Source: Cymodocea nodosa (taxonomy: Eukaryota > Streptophyta > Magnoliopsida > Alismatales > Cymodoceaceae). From it: a stretch of DNA of 64,000 bases. Both the position numbers and the translations under genes were made by a program. The notes beneath the pieces are model-generated. The model saw nothing but the letters and a program-made list of their open reading frames with translations, had not been told where the DNA came from and did no database searches. Shown here one piece after another: positions 23,277 to 33,435 of this stretch. The stretch spans positions 1,074,001-1,138,000 of the forward strand of contig CM072335.1 of assembly GCA_036874045.1 (NCBI GenBank), read 5' to 3'. The stretch's first letter is position 1, and every line of letters begins with the position of its first letter.

Positions 23277-26177
23277 ATGGCGTGGTCGAAGTTGACCTCG
23301 CCAACCTTCGGCCACCTTCTCCCTCTTCTCATCTTACTATCTGTCTTTGCCACCACCACCATTGTTGCTCTATCTGATGACGTTGATGTTGCATCAATCA
23401 CTCGTCGCCAGTTGCTCACAATCAAGGAGGGAGGTGATCTACCAGACGATTATGAGTTCAAGGTTAAGATAAATGAGAAGTTCAAAAGTCAGAGGCTACG
23501 CCGTGCTTACATCGCCCTTCAGGCATGGAAGCATGCAATCTTCTCTGACCCCTTCAACTTCACGGTCAACTGGAATGGCCCTGATATCTGCTCTTACAAT
23601 GGTGTGTTCTGTGCCCCAGCGCTTGATGACCCAAAGCTGGACGTGGTTGCCGGCATAGATCTTAATGGTGGCGATATCGCTGGGTACCTGCCTGCAGAGC
23701 TTGGTTTGCTTACGGACATGGCACTCTTCCATGTCAACTCCAATCGTTTCTGCGGCATCATCCCCAAGAGCATGTCAAGGTTGGTGTTGCTGCACGAGTT
23801 TGATGTGAGCAACAATCGCTTTGTTGGATCCTTTCCAGAGGTGGTACTTGAGATGCCCGCACTCAAGTACCTTGATGTACGGTACAACGACTTCGAAGGG
23901 AAGCTACCTCTGGAACTTTTTGAAAAGGATCTCGATGCACTCTTCCTCAACGACAATCGTTTTGTAGGGCACATCCCAGAGAACCTTGGCAACTCCACGG
24001 TGTCTGTCGCGGTACTTGCCAACAATGAGTTCGTCGGCTGCATACCCAGCAGCATCGGTCGAATGGTCGGCACGCTTGACGAGTTCATTTTGTTGAACAA
24101 CAACATCTCTGGTTGCCTCCCCATGGAGACTGGACTGCTGCACGACACGTTGGTGTTTGATGTGAGCTACAATGCTCTCACCGGAGCGTTGCCAAAGGAC
24201 CTCTCCGGGTTGACAAAGATTGAGGAGCTTAATTTGGCACATAATGTACTCACTGGGTTTGTGTCGGAGACCATATGTGAGTTGCCACATCTCACGAACT
24301 TCACATTCTCGTACAATTATTTCAAGGGAGAGGCACCCAAATGCAAGCCATTAGGGATGTCTAGCATTGTGTTGGATGACACGAGCAACTGCCTCCCATT
24401 GAGGCCACGGCAGAAGAGCTTCAAGACATGTCTTCCAGTTATCAGTCACCCTGTCGACTGTACCAAGGCCAGGTGTGGTGGTGGTGGTATTGGTGATCGA
24501 ACACCATCAACACCTTCTTCCCCTGAGTCACCAAGATCACCGACACCGGCGCCAACGCAAACACCAAGTGAACCAAGCCCTCTGTCTCCGGTAGAGGCAC
24601 CAGAACCAACACCAAGTGGAGCAAGTCCTTTGTTACCATTGCGTCCTCCCATTCCACCAATACAGTCACCAACACCGGCGCCAACGCAAACACCAAGTGA
24701 ACCAAGCCCTCTGTCTCCATTGGAGGCACCAACACCAAGTGGAGCAAGTCCTTTGTTACCATTGCGTCCTCCGATTCCACCAATACCAACACCACCGACA
24801 CCGGCGCCAACGCAAACACCAAGTGAACCAAGCCCCCCTCTGTCTCCAGTAGAGGCACCAGAACCAACACCAAGTGGAGCAAGTCCTTTGTTACCATTGC
24901 GTCCTCCCATTCCACCAATACAGTCACCAACACCGGCGCCAACGCAAACACCAAGTGAACCAAGCCCTCTGTCTCCATTGGAGGCACCAACACCAAGTGG
25001 AGCAAGTCCTTTGTTACCATTGCGTCCTCCGATTCCACCAATACCAACACCACCGACACCGGCGCCAACGCAAACACCAAGTGAACCAAGCCCCCCTCTG
25101 TCTCCAGTAGAGGCACCAGAACCAACACCAAGTGGAGCAAGTCCTTTGTTACCATTGCGTCCTCCCATTCCACCAATACAGTCACCAACACCGGCGCCAA
25201 CGCAAACACCAAGTGAACCAAGCCCTCTGTCTCCATTGGAGGCACCAACACCAAGTGGAGCAAGTCCTTTGTTACCATTGCGTCCTCCGATTCCACCAAT
25301 ACCAACACCACCGACACCGGCGCCAACGCAAACACCAAGTGAACCAAGCCCCCCTCTGTCTCCAGTAGAGGCACCAGAACCAACACCAAGTGGAGCAAGT
25401 CCTTTGTTACCATTGCGTCCTCCCATTCCACCAATACAGTCACCAACACCGGCGCCAACGCAAACACCAAGTGAACCAAGCCCTCTGTCTCCATTGGAGG
25501 CACCAACACCAAGTGGAGCAAGTCCTTTGTTACCATTGCGTCCTCCGATTCCACCAATACCAACACCACCGACACCGGCGCCAACGCAAACACCAAGTGA
25601 ACCAAGCCCCCCTCTGTCTCCAGTAGAGACACCAACACCGACACCAAGTGGAGCAAGACCTTTGTTGCCATTGCGTCCTCCAATTCCACCAATGCAGTCA
25701 CCAACACCATCACCAAGCGAGGAAAGTCCAAGGGAGTCATTGCATCCACCACCACCACCTCAAGATGAATCAAGCCCAGTGGCGAAAATGCATTCTCCAC
25801 CTCCACCAACTCCACCCACACAGTCACCACCACCGCCGGTCCAATCACCAACACCTCCACCTACGTATTCCCCGCCTCCGCCAATGCACTCACCACCACC
25901 ACCACCTCCCATCTACTCCCCTCCACCACCACCACCACAAATCTTCTCCGCACCGATGCATTCTCCTCCTCCGCCACCACCACCAATATATTCACCACCG
26001 CCATCCCCTCCTCCCATGATTCACTCTCCACCACCAGTCCATTCCGCACCGCCACCAAGACCATCGGTTCATTCACCACGCCATCCTCCTGCAACCCCAT
26101 CTCCACCCTCCGTCCTCCCTCCAACAACTGGTTTCGACTACTCATCGCCCCCACCACCGGTCTACAAGGGTTACTAA
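23277..26177 (+). CDS. Leucine-rich repeat extensin (pollen LRX/PEX type)
   Basis: Single exon, 966 residues. The ATG at 23277 begins a clear signal peptide (hydrophobic LLPLLILLSVFATTTIVAL, residues 14-32); the frame upstream has no ATG. Residues 35-120 form the LRX N-terminal region. Residues 122-355 hold about ten plant-type LRRs (HVNSNRFCGIIPKSM, FLNDNRFVGHIPENLGNSTV, NNNISGCLPMETGLL, NALTGALPKDL). A Cys-rich hinge (355-400) follows, then a Pro-rich tail (about 410-966). LRX proteins bind RALF peptides through the LRR part and anchor in the cell wall of pollen tubes or root hairs through the Hyp-rich part. The tail has two zones: AP/TP/SP-rich repeats (a 258-bp DNA unit) and a terminal extensin zone with SPPPP and Tyr (IYSPPPPPP, TYSPPPP). 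Long array and single-exon layout fit the pollen (PEX) branch; expression cannot be seen here. Confidence 0.95.
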   Translation: MAWSKLTSPTFGHLLPLLILLSVFATTTIVALSDDVDVASITRRQLLTIKEGGDLPDDYEFKVKINEKFKSQRLRRAYIALQAWKHAIFSDPFNFTVNWNGPDICSYNGVFCAPALDDPKLDVVAGIDLNGGDIAGYLPAELGLLTDMALFHVNSNRFCGIIPKSMSRLVLLHEFDVSNNRFVGSFPEVVLEMPALKYLDVRYNDFEGKLPLELFEKDLDALFLNDNRFVGHIPENLGNSTVSVAVLANNEFVGCIPSSIGRMVGTLDEFILLNNNISGCLPMETGLLHDTLVFDVSYNALTGALPKDLSGLTKIEELNLAHNVLTGFVSETICELPHLTNFTFSYNYFKGEAPKCKPLGMSSIVLDDTSNCLPLRPRQKSFKTCLPVISHPVDCTKARCGGGGIGDRTPSTPSSPESPRSPTPAPTQTPSEPSPLSPVEAPEPTPSGASPLLPLRPPIPPIQSPTPAPTQTPSEPSPLSPLEAPTPSGASPLLPLRPPIPPIPTPPTPAPTQTPSEPSPPLSPVEAPEPTPSGASPLLPLRPPIPPIQSPTPAPTQTPSEPSPLSPLEAPTPSGASPLLPLRPPIPPIPTPPTPAPTQTPSEPSPPLSPVEAPEPTPSGASPLLPLRPPIPPIQSPTPAPTQTPSEPSPLSPLEAPTPSGASPLLPLRPPIPPIPTPPTPAPTQTPSEPSPPLSPVEAPEPTPSGASPLLPLRPPIPPIQSPTPAPTQTPSEPSPLSPLEAPTPSGASPLLPLRPPIPPIPTPPTPAPTQTPSEPSPPLSPVETPTPTPSGARPLLPLRPPIPPMQSPTPSPSEESPRESLHPPPPPQDESSPVAKMHSPPPPTPPTQSPPPPVQSPTPPPTYSPPPPMHSPPPPPPIYSPPPPPPQIFSAPMHSPPPPPPPIYSPPPSPPPMIHSPPPVHSAPPPRPSVHSPRHPPATPSPPSVLPPTTGFDYSSPPPPVYKGY
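24669..25700 (+). repeat. 258-bp coding tandem repeat, four copies
   Basis: Units run 24669-24926, 24927-25184, 25185-25442 and 25443-25700. A half unit precedes at about 24538-24668. The first three look identical by eye; the fourth differs near its end (GAGACACCAACACCGACACC). Each unit encodes 86 residues made of two related halves containing TPAPTQTPSEPSP and GASPLLPLRPPIPPI. The period is a multiple of three, so copy changes keep the frame. Confidence 0.95.
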
Positions 26178-29100
26178 TTAATTAACGAGCGAGCACAAGA
26201 CAAACCAATCCCGGTAGACCCCAGTTATGGATGGACCATGGGCAGATATCTCATAATTAACTAGAATATCATATGATGGCGGCTAGAAAATATTTTTTGT
26301 CAAAATTATACGTTTATATTTCATTTTTATTTCGAACAATATCAATTATCCAAGTCTTAATTTGGTACCCATGCCAAAGACCAATCAATCTCTTGAGCCT
26401 TTCTACACGAATATTAACCAACCGTAAGGCATGTAAATAATATTTCTAAGTTTTGATATATACATACAGGTATCAAGACTGCATTACATGATTTATATAC
26501 AAATAATTTACTGGGGGAAAAAATCATTGATCATTGATGTGTACATCTTATCGAAATATATATTCCATAATCTTTTAAATACATACATCGACGTCCCATC
26601 CGAGGCGATCATCTGGTCGTCGAATCTTCGGTGTGATAAATGCCATAATTAAGTTGCCCCCAATCCTTGCGTGAAGGAGATTTTTCTTCGAGTAGGACAG
26701 AACAAGTATATATATATATATATATATATAATTAAATAAAAAAAGTGAATTCTAAGTCATTTAGATCAATGATCAATATTTATTTAAAAATTTTATCGCA
26801 AAAATTATATACATACTTTCACCTCTCTGTGTACTGACATCTTCAAATTTTTTTTTAAAAAAAGGAAGCGATACTTGTCTCTTTAATTCATCCATGTTGG
26901 TAATATTAATTTTTAGTTAATGTAAAAATACATCTGAATTCAAATCCTTGGAGAGTTCCAGGGACTTGTGCATTACCGACATGGAGTGATTAATTTGATA
27001 GTTGTGGGACCTTTGGATTGATTTGATTTTCAAAACCTCAACTTTTCAAGAAACTCACCGTTCATTCCAACGCCATCTGCTCTTTCTCTTCCTTCGCCCA
27101 CAACACCCCCATTTCATATCTATTAATTATATTATCAGGTTGGGAAAGAGATATGTTCTTGGAATTTGTCCTGGAACGGTGGAGAGAAAGAAATAAGCAA
27201 GAGGATAGAATTTTTGTGCGTGATTGCCGTTGCAGTTGAGTGTAGAATCAAACTTAAGATTTGTCCTGCAGTGTTTTTCACCGTTGAAGTTTTAATATAC
27301 AATAATTTTTTGTACTTATTATTACTTAATTTTAAAATATAATATTTTACATGATATCAAAATAAATTTAACACATTTACCTGTAAAACATTTTATACTT
27401 AAAATAAGTTAATTTTGAAGAGGAGCATGAAAAACCTCACTTGGATAAATGAAGAGATGAGATCTGAGTCAATATATATGACGAATTCTTTTATTTATTA
27501 TTAAATAGTTTTGAAATAAAATATTTCGTAATTACATTTAAATAAACGTCGTCAAATGCAACTTTTTATCCAAATTCCAGAAAAAAGGTAAAAAAAGAAG
27601 AAGACACTTAGTAGTTCATATTACAACTTATGGAAATAATCACTTATTCAATGAATAGTTATAAACCAAATTATTAAAGTACATTTCAGGTAATATTTAT
27701 TTTAGCTAATATACGAAAACAAGTTAACATTTTAATCAACAGTTATTATCAAATGCATTTTAATACGTAAACTTATCTGTATACGCTTGTTTAAAAAATA
27801 TTAGAGTTTAAACAAAAAACACCAAATAAAAAAAAAAAAAATGAATTCTACAATTTTTTTCACAACACAAGTTTACCTTCATGCACTGAATTAAAATCGT
27901 TATCCAAACAGGCCATTAATCTCCTACTCCATTTTATTTGATTTCTTTCCCCCTAAATTTTATATATGAATTTTCATGAAAAAATGTTATTTATATAAAA
28001 TATTATATGCGAATTTGCTTGTGGTCTAGGCCGAACAAGGAAGTCAACAATGTCCTGTCCAAACTGGGCCCATGGGTTACTCACAAAGTGACGGTTGGTA
28101 CAAAAAAGGGCCGAGGCCCAAGAGAAATAAATATGTGAATAAATAAATTCTCAAGGGTGGATCGTGAAATTTTTCCTGTCGTGTTGCGACAGGAAGGAAG
28201 AGAAGGAGAGCGGATGCGGTGGGACCCAGCGCGCGACATCTGACGGATCGTTTGACGAAACTGGAGAGCAAATAAGATAAAGTAACGAGACGTAATTTTT
28301 TTTTTTAAAAAAAAGGAGTGAAAGCGAAAGAAGTGGAGAATAACGAGGTTTTGGCTTTCTTTTTTTTTGCCACCTCCGGTTGTGTGGGGCCCGTCGGTTG
28401 TTCCGCTGCTACTTTCCACTTCGGGATTCAGTTTTCGCATCCCTTTGCCTCTTTTTTTTTTTTAAAAAAAATAATACCGGTAAATTTTATTTTATCAACT
28501 GGTTATTTTCATTAGAAAAACATTTTTTACCTGCAGGATTAAAGAATTTAATAATTTTTGTCTGACAACATTGACATCTGTTGGGAGATTTATTTACTTG
28601 AATGGCCTAAGTAATTAAATTATTCACATATCGTTGAACGCTACATTACTAGAAATTTTTTTTCTGATAAGCATTAAAAAGAAATCTACGTCACCTGTTC
28701 ATCGTTTTCCTGCTGGGAGTGTAATAATTGAGGCTGGAGGGTTGGGAGCAACTCCAGGACATATGTCAACTTTCTTACTTTTTATTTTATTTTAATAGTA
28801 GCAGTAATTTTTATATTTATTAAAATTTCAATTTTCATCGATATTTAAAATTCGATAAACGTAAATTACCATTAGCTGTGAAAAATAATGATATCTGTAA
28901 TTTTTAAATGAGTTCAATATTACCATGGACAATGGATAATTAAAAATATTTTAGATATTTATTCCATGCATCGATATAGAAAATTATATATTAAAGAAAT
29001 TTTTAAAAAATAGGTATTTATTTATTTATTTTAAATTAAAGTATTTAAATTATATTTATAATATTTTTAATTATGAATGTTTATTATTTTATTTTTTTTG

Positions 29101-29200
29101 AAATTTAAATCTGCTCGTATCGATAGAATCTAATGCTCTTGCATTAATAATGAGTTGAGCGTCTGTTACTTCCTCCTGGTCTGCCTGGGTTTTCCCCCCC
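26178..29200. other. Intergenic, AT-rich; no gene seen
   Basis: 3' UTR of the LRR-extensin gene, then AT-rich spacer with a (TA)n tract at 26707-26731 and poly-T/poly-A runs near 28300 and 28450. Short frames at 28080-28515 lie in a locally GC-richer patch (28180-28260) but show no family resemblance. Confidence 0.5.
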
Positions 29201-30099
29201 GGTGGTCCCTGTGAGCCAGATTATAATAGCTTAAACGAATATAATATGATAATCAAAAGATAGCAGTCGTTTCCTTCTTGCTCGGTCTTCCTTCCGCACC
29301 TTACGATCCACTCGCAGCTGCAGAAAAGCAGCTGATGACATCTATGGTCGTGAATGGGGAGAAGACCGCCACCGCCACCGCCACCAGCAGCACCACCACC
29401 ACCGTCAGGGGGAGCAGCAGCGGCTGAAACATTACTAGGGTGGTTTTGCAACCACTTCTTTTGCAGAGATTTAACTGGCGTGTCACTGTGAATCTCTTTT
29501 TTTTTTTCACCTTTCTTTTTGGGTATTGGCTATCTTGTGGTGTTCGTTGGTTTCTCCTCCCGCACTTATTTGTGTCAATGATTTAGGTACTCTGCTGCTT
29601 CTTTTCTTCTCCTTCTCCCCCTCTTCTTCTTTTTTTTTTCTTTTTCTTTTTGGGTCTCAAATCCTTGTTTTAGTATAGAGTCGTGCGCTTGCAATCTCTA
29701 TTCTACTCATGGGTATTTGCGCGATCGTGAAGATCTTGGCAAAATCTCACATGGTCAATCTTCGTTTCCCATTTCGGTGTTGATTTCTGCGTTGGGTTGC
29801 CAGGGATCTTTCTTCCCAACTGGGCTTTCAATTTTTGATTCATCTGCTTCTTGGTTTTGGTTCTTCTGCTTCACGCTGTTCCAAGCTTCCGACCTATGAT
29901 ATTATTCTTTTCTTGATCTAGAATATGTTGCGAGAGTTCCTTTGAAATCCCAACCTGTTTTCTTCACCCCATGTGTTCTGTTGGTGTCTTCTGATGTCCC
30001 ATACGTTCTAGGCTTGCGCCCAGTTGGGATGCTGCTGGTCCTTGCTTGTTTGTATGTTTGGGATTTTTAGGGTTTTTAGATTCAAGCTTGTTTGTTGAG
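29201..30099 (+). promoter_or_regulatory. WRKY leader region with upstream ORFs
   Basis: A C/T-rich stretch (29590-29650) of the kind found in plant 5' leaders precedes the WRKY start. If this region is transcribed unspliced, it contains upstream ATGs. One opens a 24-codon frame at 29709-29783, and another a 6-codon frame at 29897-29917. A leader intron could remove some of them; I cannot choose the splice sites. Confidence 0.35.
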
Positions 30100-33000
30100 A
30101 TGGAGGAATTAGAGGAAGCCAATAGAGCTGCCGTGGAGTGCTGCTATCGAGTCTTGGGCCTCTTGTCTCACCCCAAAGAACAGCAGAAGTTTGGGAGTCT
30201 AATGGCAGAAACTGGAGAGGCTGTGATTAAATTCAAAAAGGTGGTGTCTCTACTTGGTGGTGGCTTGGGCCATGGTAGGGTCAGAAAGCAGAGAAGAGTC
30301 CCAAATCCATACCATCAGAAGATATTTTTGGAAAGCCCTGTAGCACGTAGAATGGTGCCTTCTGCTTCTTCTTCAGAACCTCTTCAGCTTCTCCCTCCAA
30401 GAAATCTCTTGTTAAATCCAGCGCCAAAGTTGGATTCTGGTACTAGAACTCCCCGTCTGCTCCCACAGAAGATTTTCATGGACAACCCAATGTTGGAAGT
30501 TGAGTCAGGTTCCAGGGGAAACCTCCAACTTCCTTCTCAGCAAACACCATCCACCCACTTCCAGTTCCTCCATCATCAGCAGCAACAGCAGAACAACCAG
30601 AGACTTCTGCTTGAGCAAAAGATGAAGTTCCAAGACATGTACAGAGGGAGCAACAGTGGCATAAACCTCAAATTTGAAAGCTCCAGCTGCACGCCTACCA
30701 TGTCATCGACCAGGTCCTTCTTGTCGTCCCTCAGCATTGATGGGAGTGTTGCTAGCATGGATGGCAAGGCATTCCCCCTAATGGGCATGCCACAGTCATC
30801 AGATAGGACTAATCCACAGTCCTCTTCCAAGAGGAGATGCGCTGGTAGAGGAGAGGATGGGAATGGGAAATGTTCCACCAGTGGGAGATGCCACTGCTCA
30901 AAGAGGAGGTTGGAATTGGATCCCTTTTTTTTCTTCTCGTATTTGTAATACTGTTGTTAAATAAATTATTTTCTAATGGTTGCAGGAAACTAAGAGTGAA
31001 GAGATCCATTAAAGTGCCTGCTATCAGCAACAAGCTTGCTGATATTCCTCCTGATGAGTACTCCTGGAGAAAATATGGACAAAAACCAATCAAAGGTTCT
31101 CCACATCCTAGGTATTACAAAGCATATCACATGCCTTTTATATCTACTTTTACTTTGTTAATTTCATTGAAGTCTGGATGTTGATCTATTTAGTCTTTTT
31201 TCCTTGGTTAGGGACCCAATTTGACTTTGAACTCCTTTCCTTGGTATAGAGTGGAAAATTAAGTGCATTACCCAATGTTTTTCGAGGCCCAATTTTTGTG
31301 GAGAAGAATGTGCTGGCATTGTTGTAGTTGATTCCTTGTTTTGCTTGTGAGTTTTTAGCAATCAATGTCTAAATCCCATTATGTGTGAGAATATTCGCCA
31401 TGCATTCACTACCAAAGTTCCAGCGGGTAGGTTTTGTTGTTGTTGTCACAAATAATTTTTTCACGATCCACTATAGAATCATCATACAAACTTTAAAGCC
31501 TTAAGGGTAACTAAGGGGGCATTCTGCGTTTGGAAATATACTAATATTTTTCAATAATCGTTACCAAATGTATTATTTATATGCCACTTTTAAAAAAAGT
31601 TGTAATTTGAACCAAAAATACTAAATGAAAAAAAGAAGAGTTTTATATTTTTTTGAAATCACCAGCATATTTTCATAACCAATGGACCCTAAGAGTATTT
31701 CTGATAGGCTTGTAAATGGTCATTAGAAATCTAAAATCTGATTTGAATTCAAATTCGTTTAACAGGAAATATCCAAATTCAATGTCCATTGAACCTAACT
31801 TGGATATCAATTTAATATCTGAAAATATTTGAACCAAATTTGGATACATTTGGTACCCATCCGGTCAAAAAACCTAGTTTGTATTCATTTATCTAGTTAT
31901 TTACATTTTTGGTTATATGTATATATATAATTATATATGCTATTTATTTATTATATATTTACATGTGTACTTATGTAAATATTTGATTATTTATATAATT
32001 AATAGATAAAAATAAAATTTTAAAACATTGCTGAATTTGGATTATTTGGATACTGAATGTTTGAATTCAAATTTCTCACAGATTCAACAGATATTATTTG
32101 GATGCTGAATACTGATATTATCGAAATTCAAACAGATTCAACAGATATGAATTTGAATATGCTGAAACTATTTGAATATTGATTGGTCAAATTCAGATAA
32201 TCCAAATATTAATCAGATATGATTTCAAATATTGCTATATTTGGCTTGAATTTTTGAAATTGTCCATGTTGTGCTACAAGATGACAACTCCAATATCCAA
32301 TATCCTTTGTTCTGATATTCAAAACTTCAAAGTGCCTGTTGCTTTGTGGTCAACCTCTTTCATATTAGAGAGGTTTGCAAAATTATCGCCTTTCTTCAAT
32401 AACCAAATTCCATATCTAAATCACCTTTTAATTATTATGTGCATGTGCCATGTGATCAGCGTGATTTGCAAATGTTGTGTGTATCGGACCCAAAAGTTCT
32501 TTAGTTCACAACTTCTTTGTGAGTTTTATAGCTAAGACTACATGAATATATCCACACATGCCATTTTTCATATAGATGGTCATTTATCACACTAAGGAGG
32601 CCATTACACCTAAAATGACACGTTTTTCTTTTGAATAAAAAATTAACAAGAAATAAACTTGTCTCGTTTAATAATATCAGCAAAATGTACATGGAATATT
32701 GTATGTAGATAACACATTTTCTCTTACATTTTTTCTTTATTTAAATTATCTTCCTTATCTCCCATAATTTTCTCCACTTCTATTTGTTCTAATCTCTCTC
32801 TCTCTCGATCTTCTTGTCTTTTTTGCCCATAATTTTAAATGGTTATTGTTAAATTTACATGGGTACATGTGAAAATTTTCAATTAAATGTTGGTCGGCAC
32901 TATTTCTCTCTCTCCTCTTCCCTTTATAATGGTGTAGATAGATATGCATGTAGTTTTCTCCCTTTTACTGTGCTCTTAGTAGTTAACCACCAAATTTCCC

Positions 33001-33435
33001 GCTCAGATCCTTCTTTATAAAAAAAATGCCATGATCTCTCTTTTCTTTAAATTTACTATGATACGTCAAGAATTACACACTTGACTGAATGAACCCTGAG
33101 ACAAATATTCCATTGGCAAGAGTGCTTGTATCACGATCATGCACACGTTATTAATGGTAAAACGTCATGCATTCTGTGAAACATTTGTTGCTTTGCCTTT
33201 GTTACTCTAATTAATCATGACCAAGGAAGTCTTTATTGGAAAACGTCTGTTCATGTTTGAGTGAAAAGAAAAACTTGAATCGTGCAGGGGATACTACAAG
33301 TGCAGTAGTATGAGAGGCTGTCCAGCAAGGAAGCATGTGGAGAGGTGCTTAGAAGACCCGTCGATGCTCATCGTAACCTACGAAGGCGAGCACAACCATC
33401 CAAGGCTACAACCATCGCAGTCGGCCCACAACTAG
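30100..33435 (+). CDS. WRKY transcription factor, group IId (WRKY21/39/74-like)
   Basis: Three exons: 30100-30908, 30986-31111, 33288-33435 (1083 nt, 360 residues). Residues 297-303 are WRKYGQK. The zinc ligands are C317, C323, H347 and H349 (C-X5-C-X23-H-X-H), a group II finger. Intron 2 splits the codon for the Arg before GYYKC, the conserved position of group IId and related WRKYs. Just before the domain is the plant zinc-cluster, [15 protein letters not shown]. Near the N-terminus, [20 protein letters not shown] corresponds to the group IId calmodulin-binding C-motif. Its HARF part is degenerate (GHGRVRK), as in the WRKY21/39/74 branch. The product is a nuclear factor that binds W-box DNA. 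The ATG at 30100 is chosen because the N-terminal [13 protein letters not shown] is typical and no ATG lies upstream in frame. A glutamine run (QQQQQ) occurs near residue 178. Confidence 0.96.
31700..32260. repeat. Degenerate ATTTGAAT/GGATAT-rich repeat in WRKY intron 2
   Basis: This part of the 2.2-kb second WRKY intron (31112-33287) repeats variants of GATTCAACAGATAT, ATTTGGATACTGAAT and TTTGAATTCAAAT on both strands. Such self-similar sequence is common in plant non-autonomous transposons. I could not define termini or a target duplication. Confidence 0.45.

Noticed and set aside
24442-25860. A 472-codon open frame antisense to the LRR-extensin
   Set aside because: It is a by-product of the stop-free repeat array. 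It repeats with the same 258-bp period and has no relation to a protein family.
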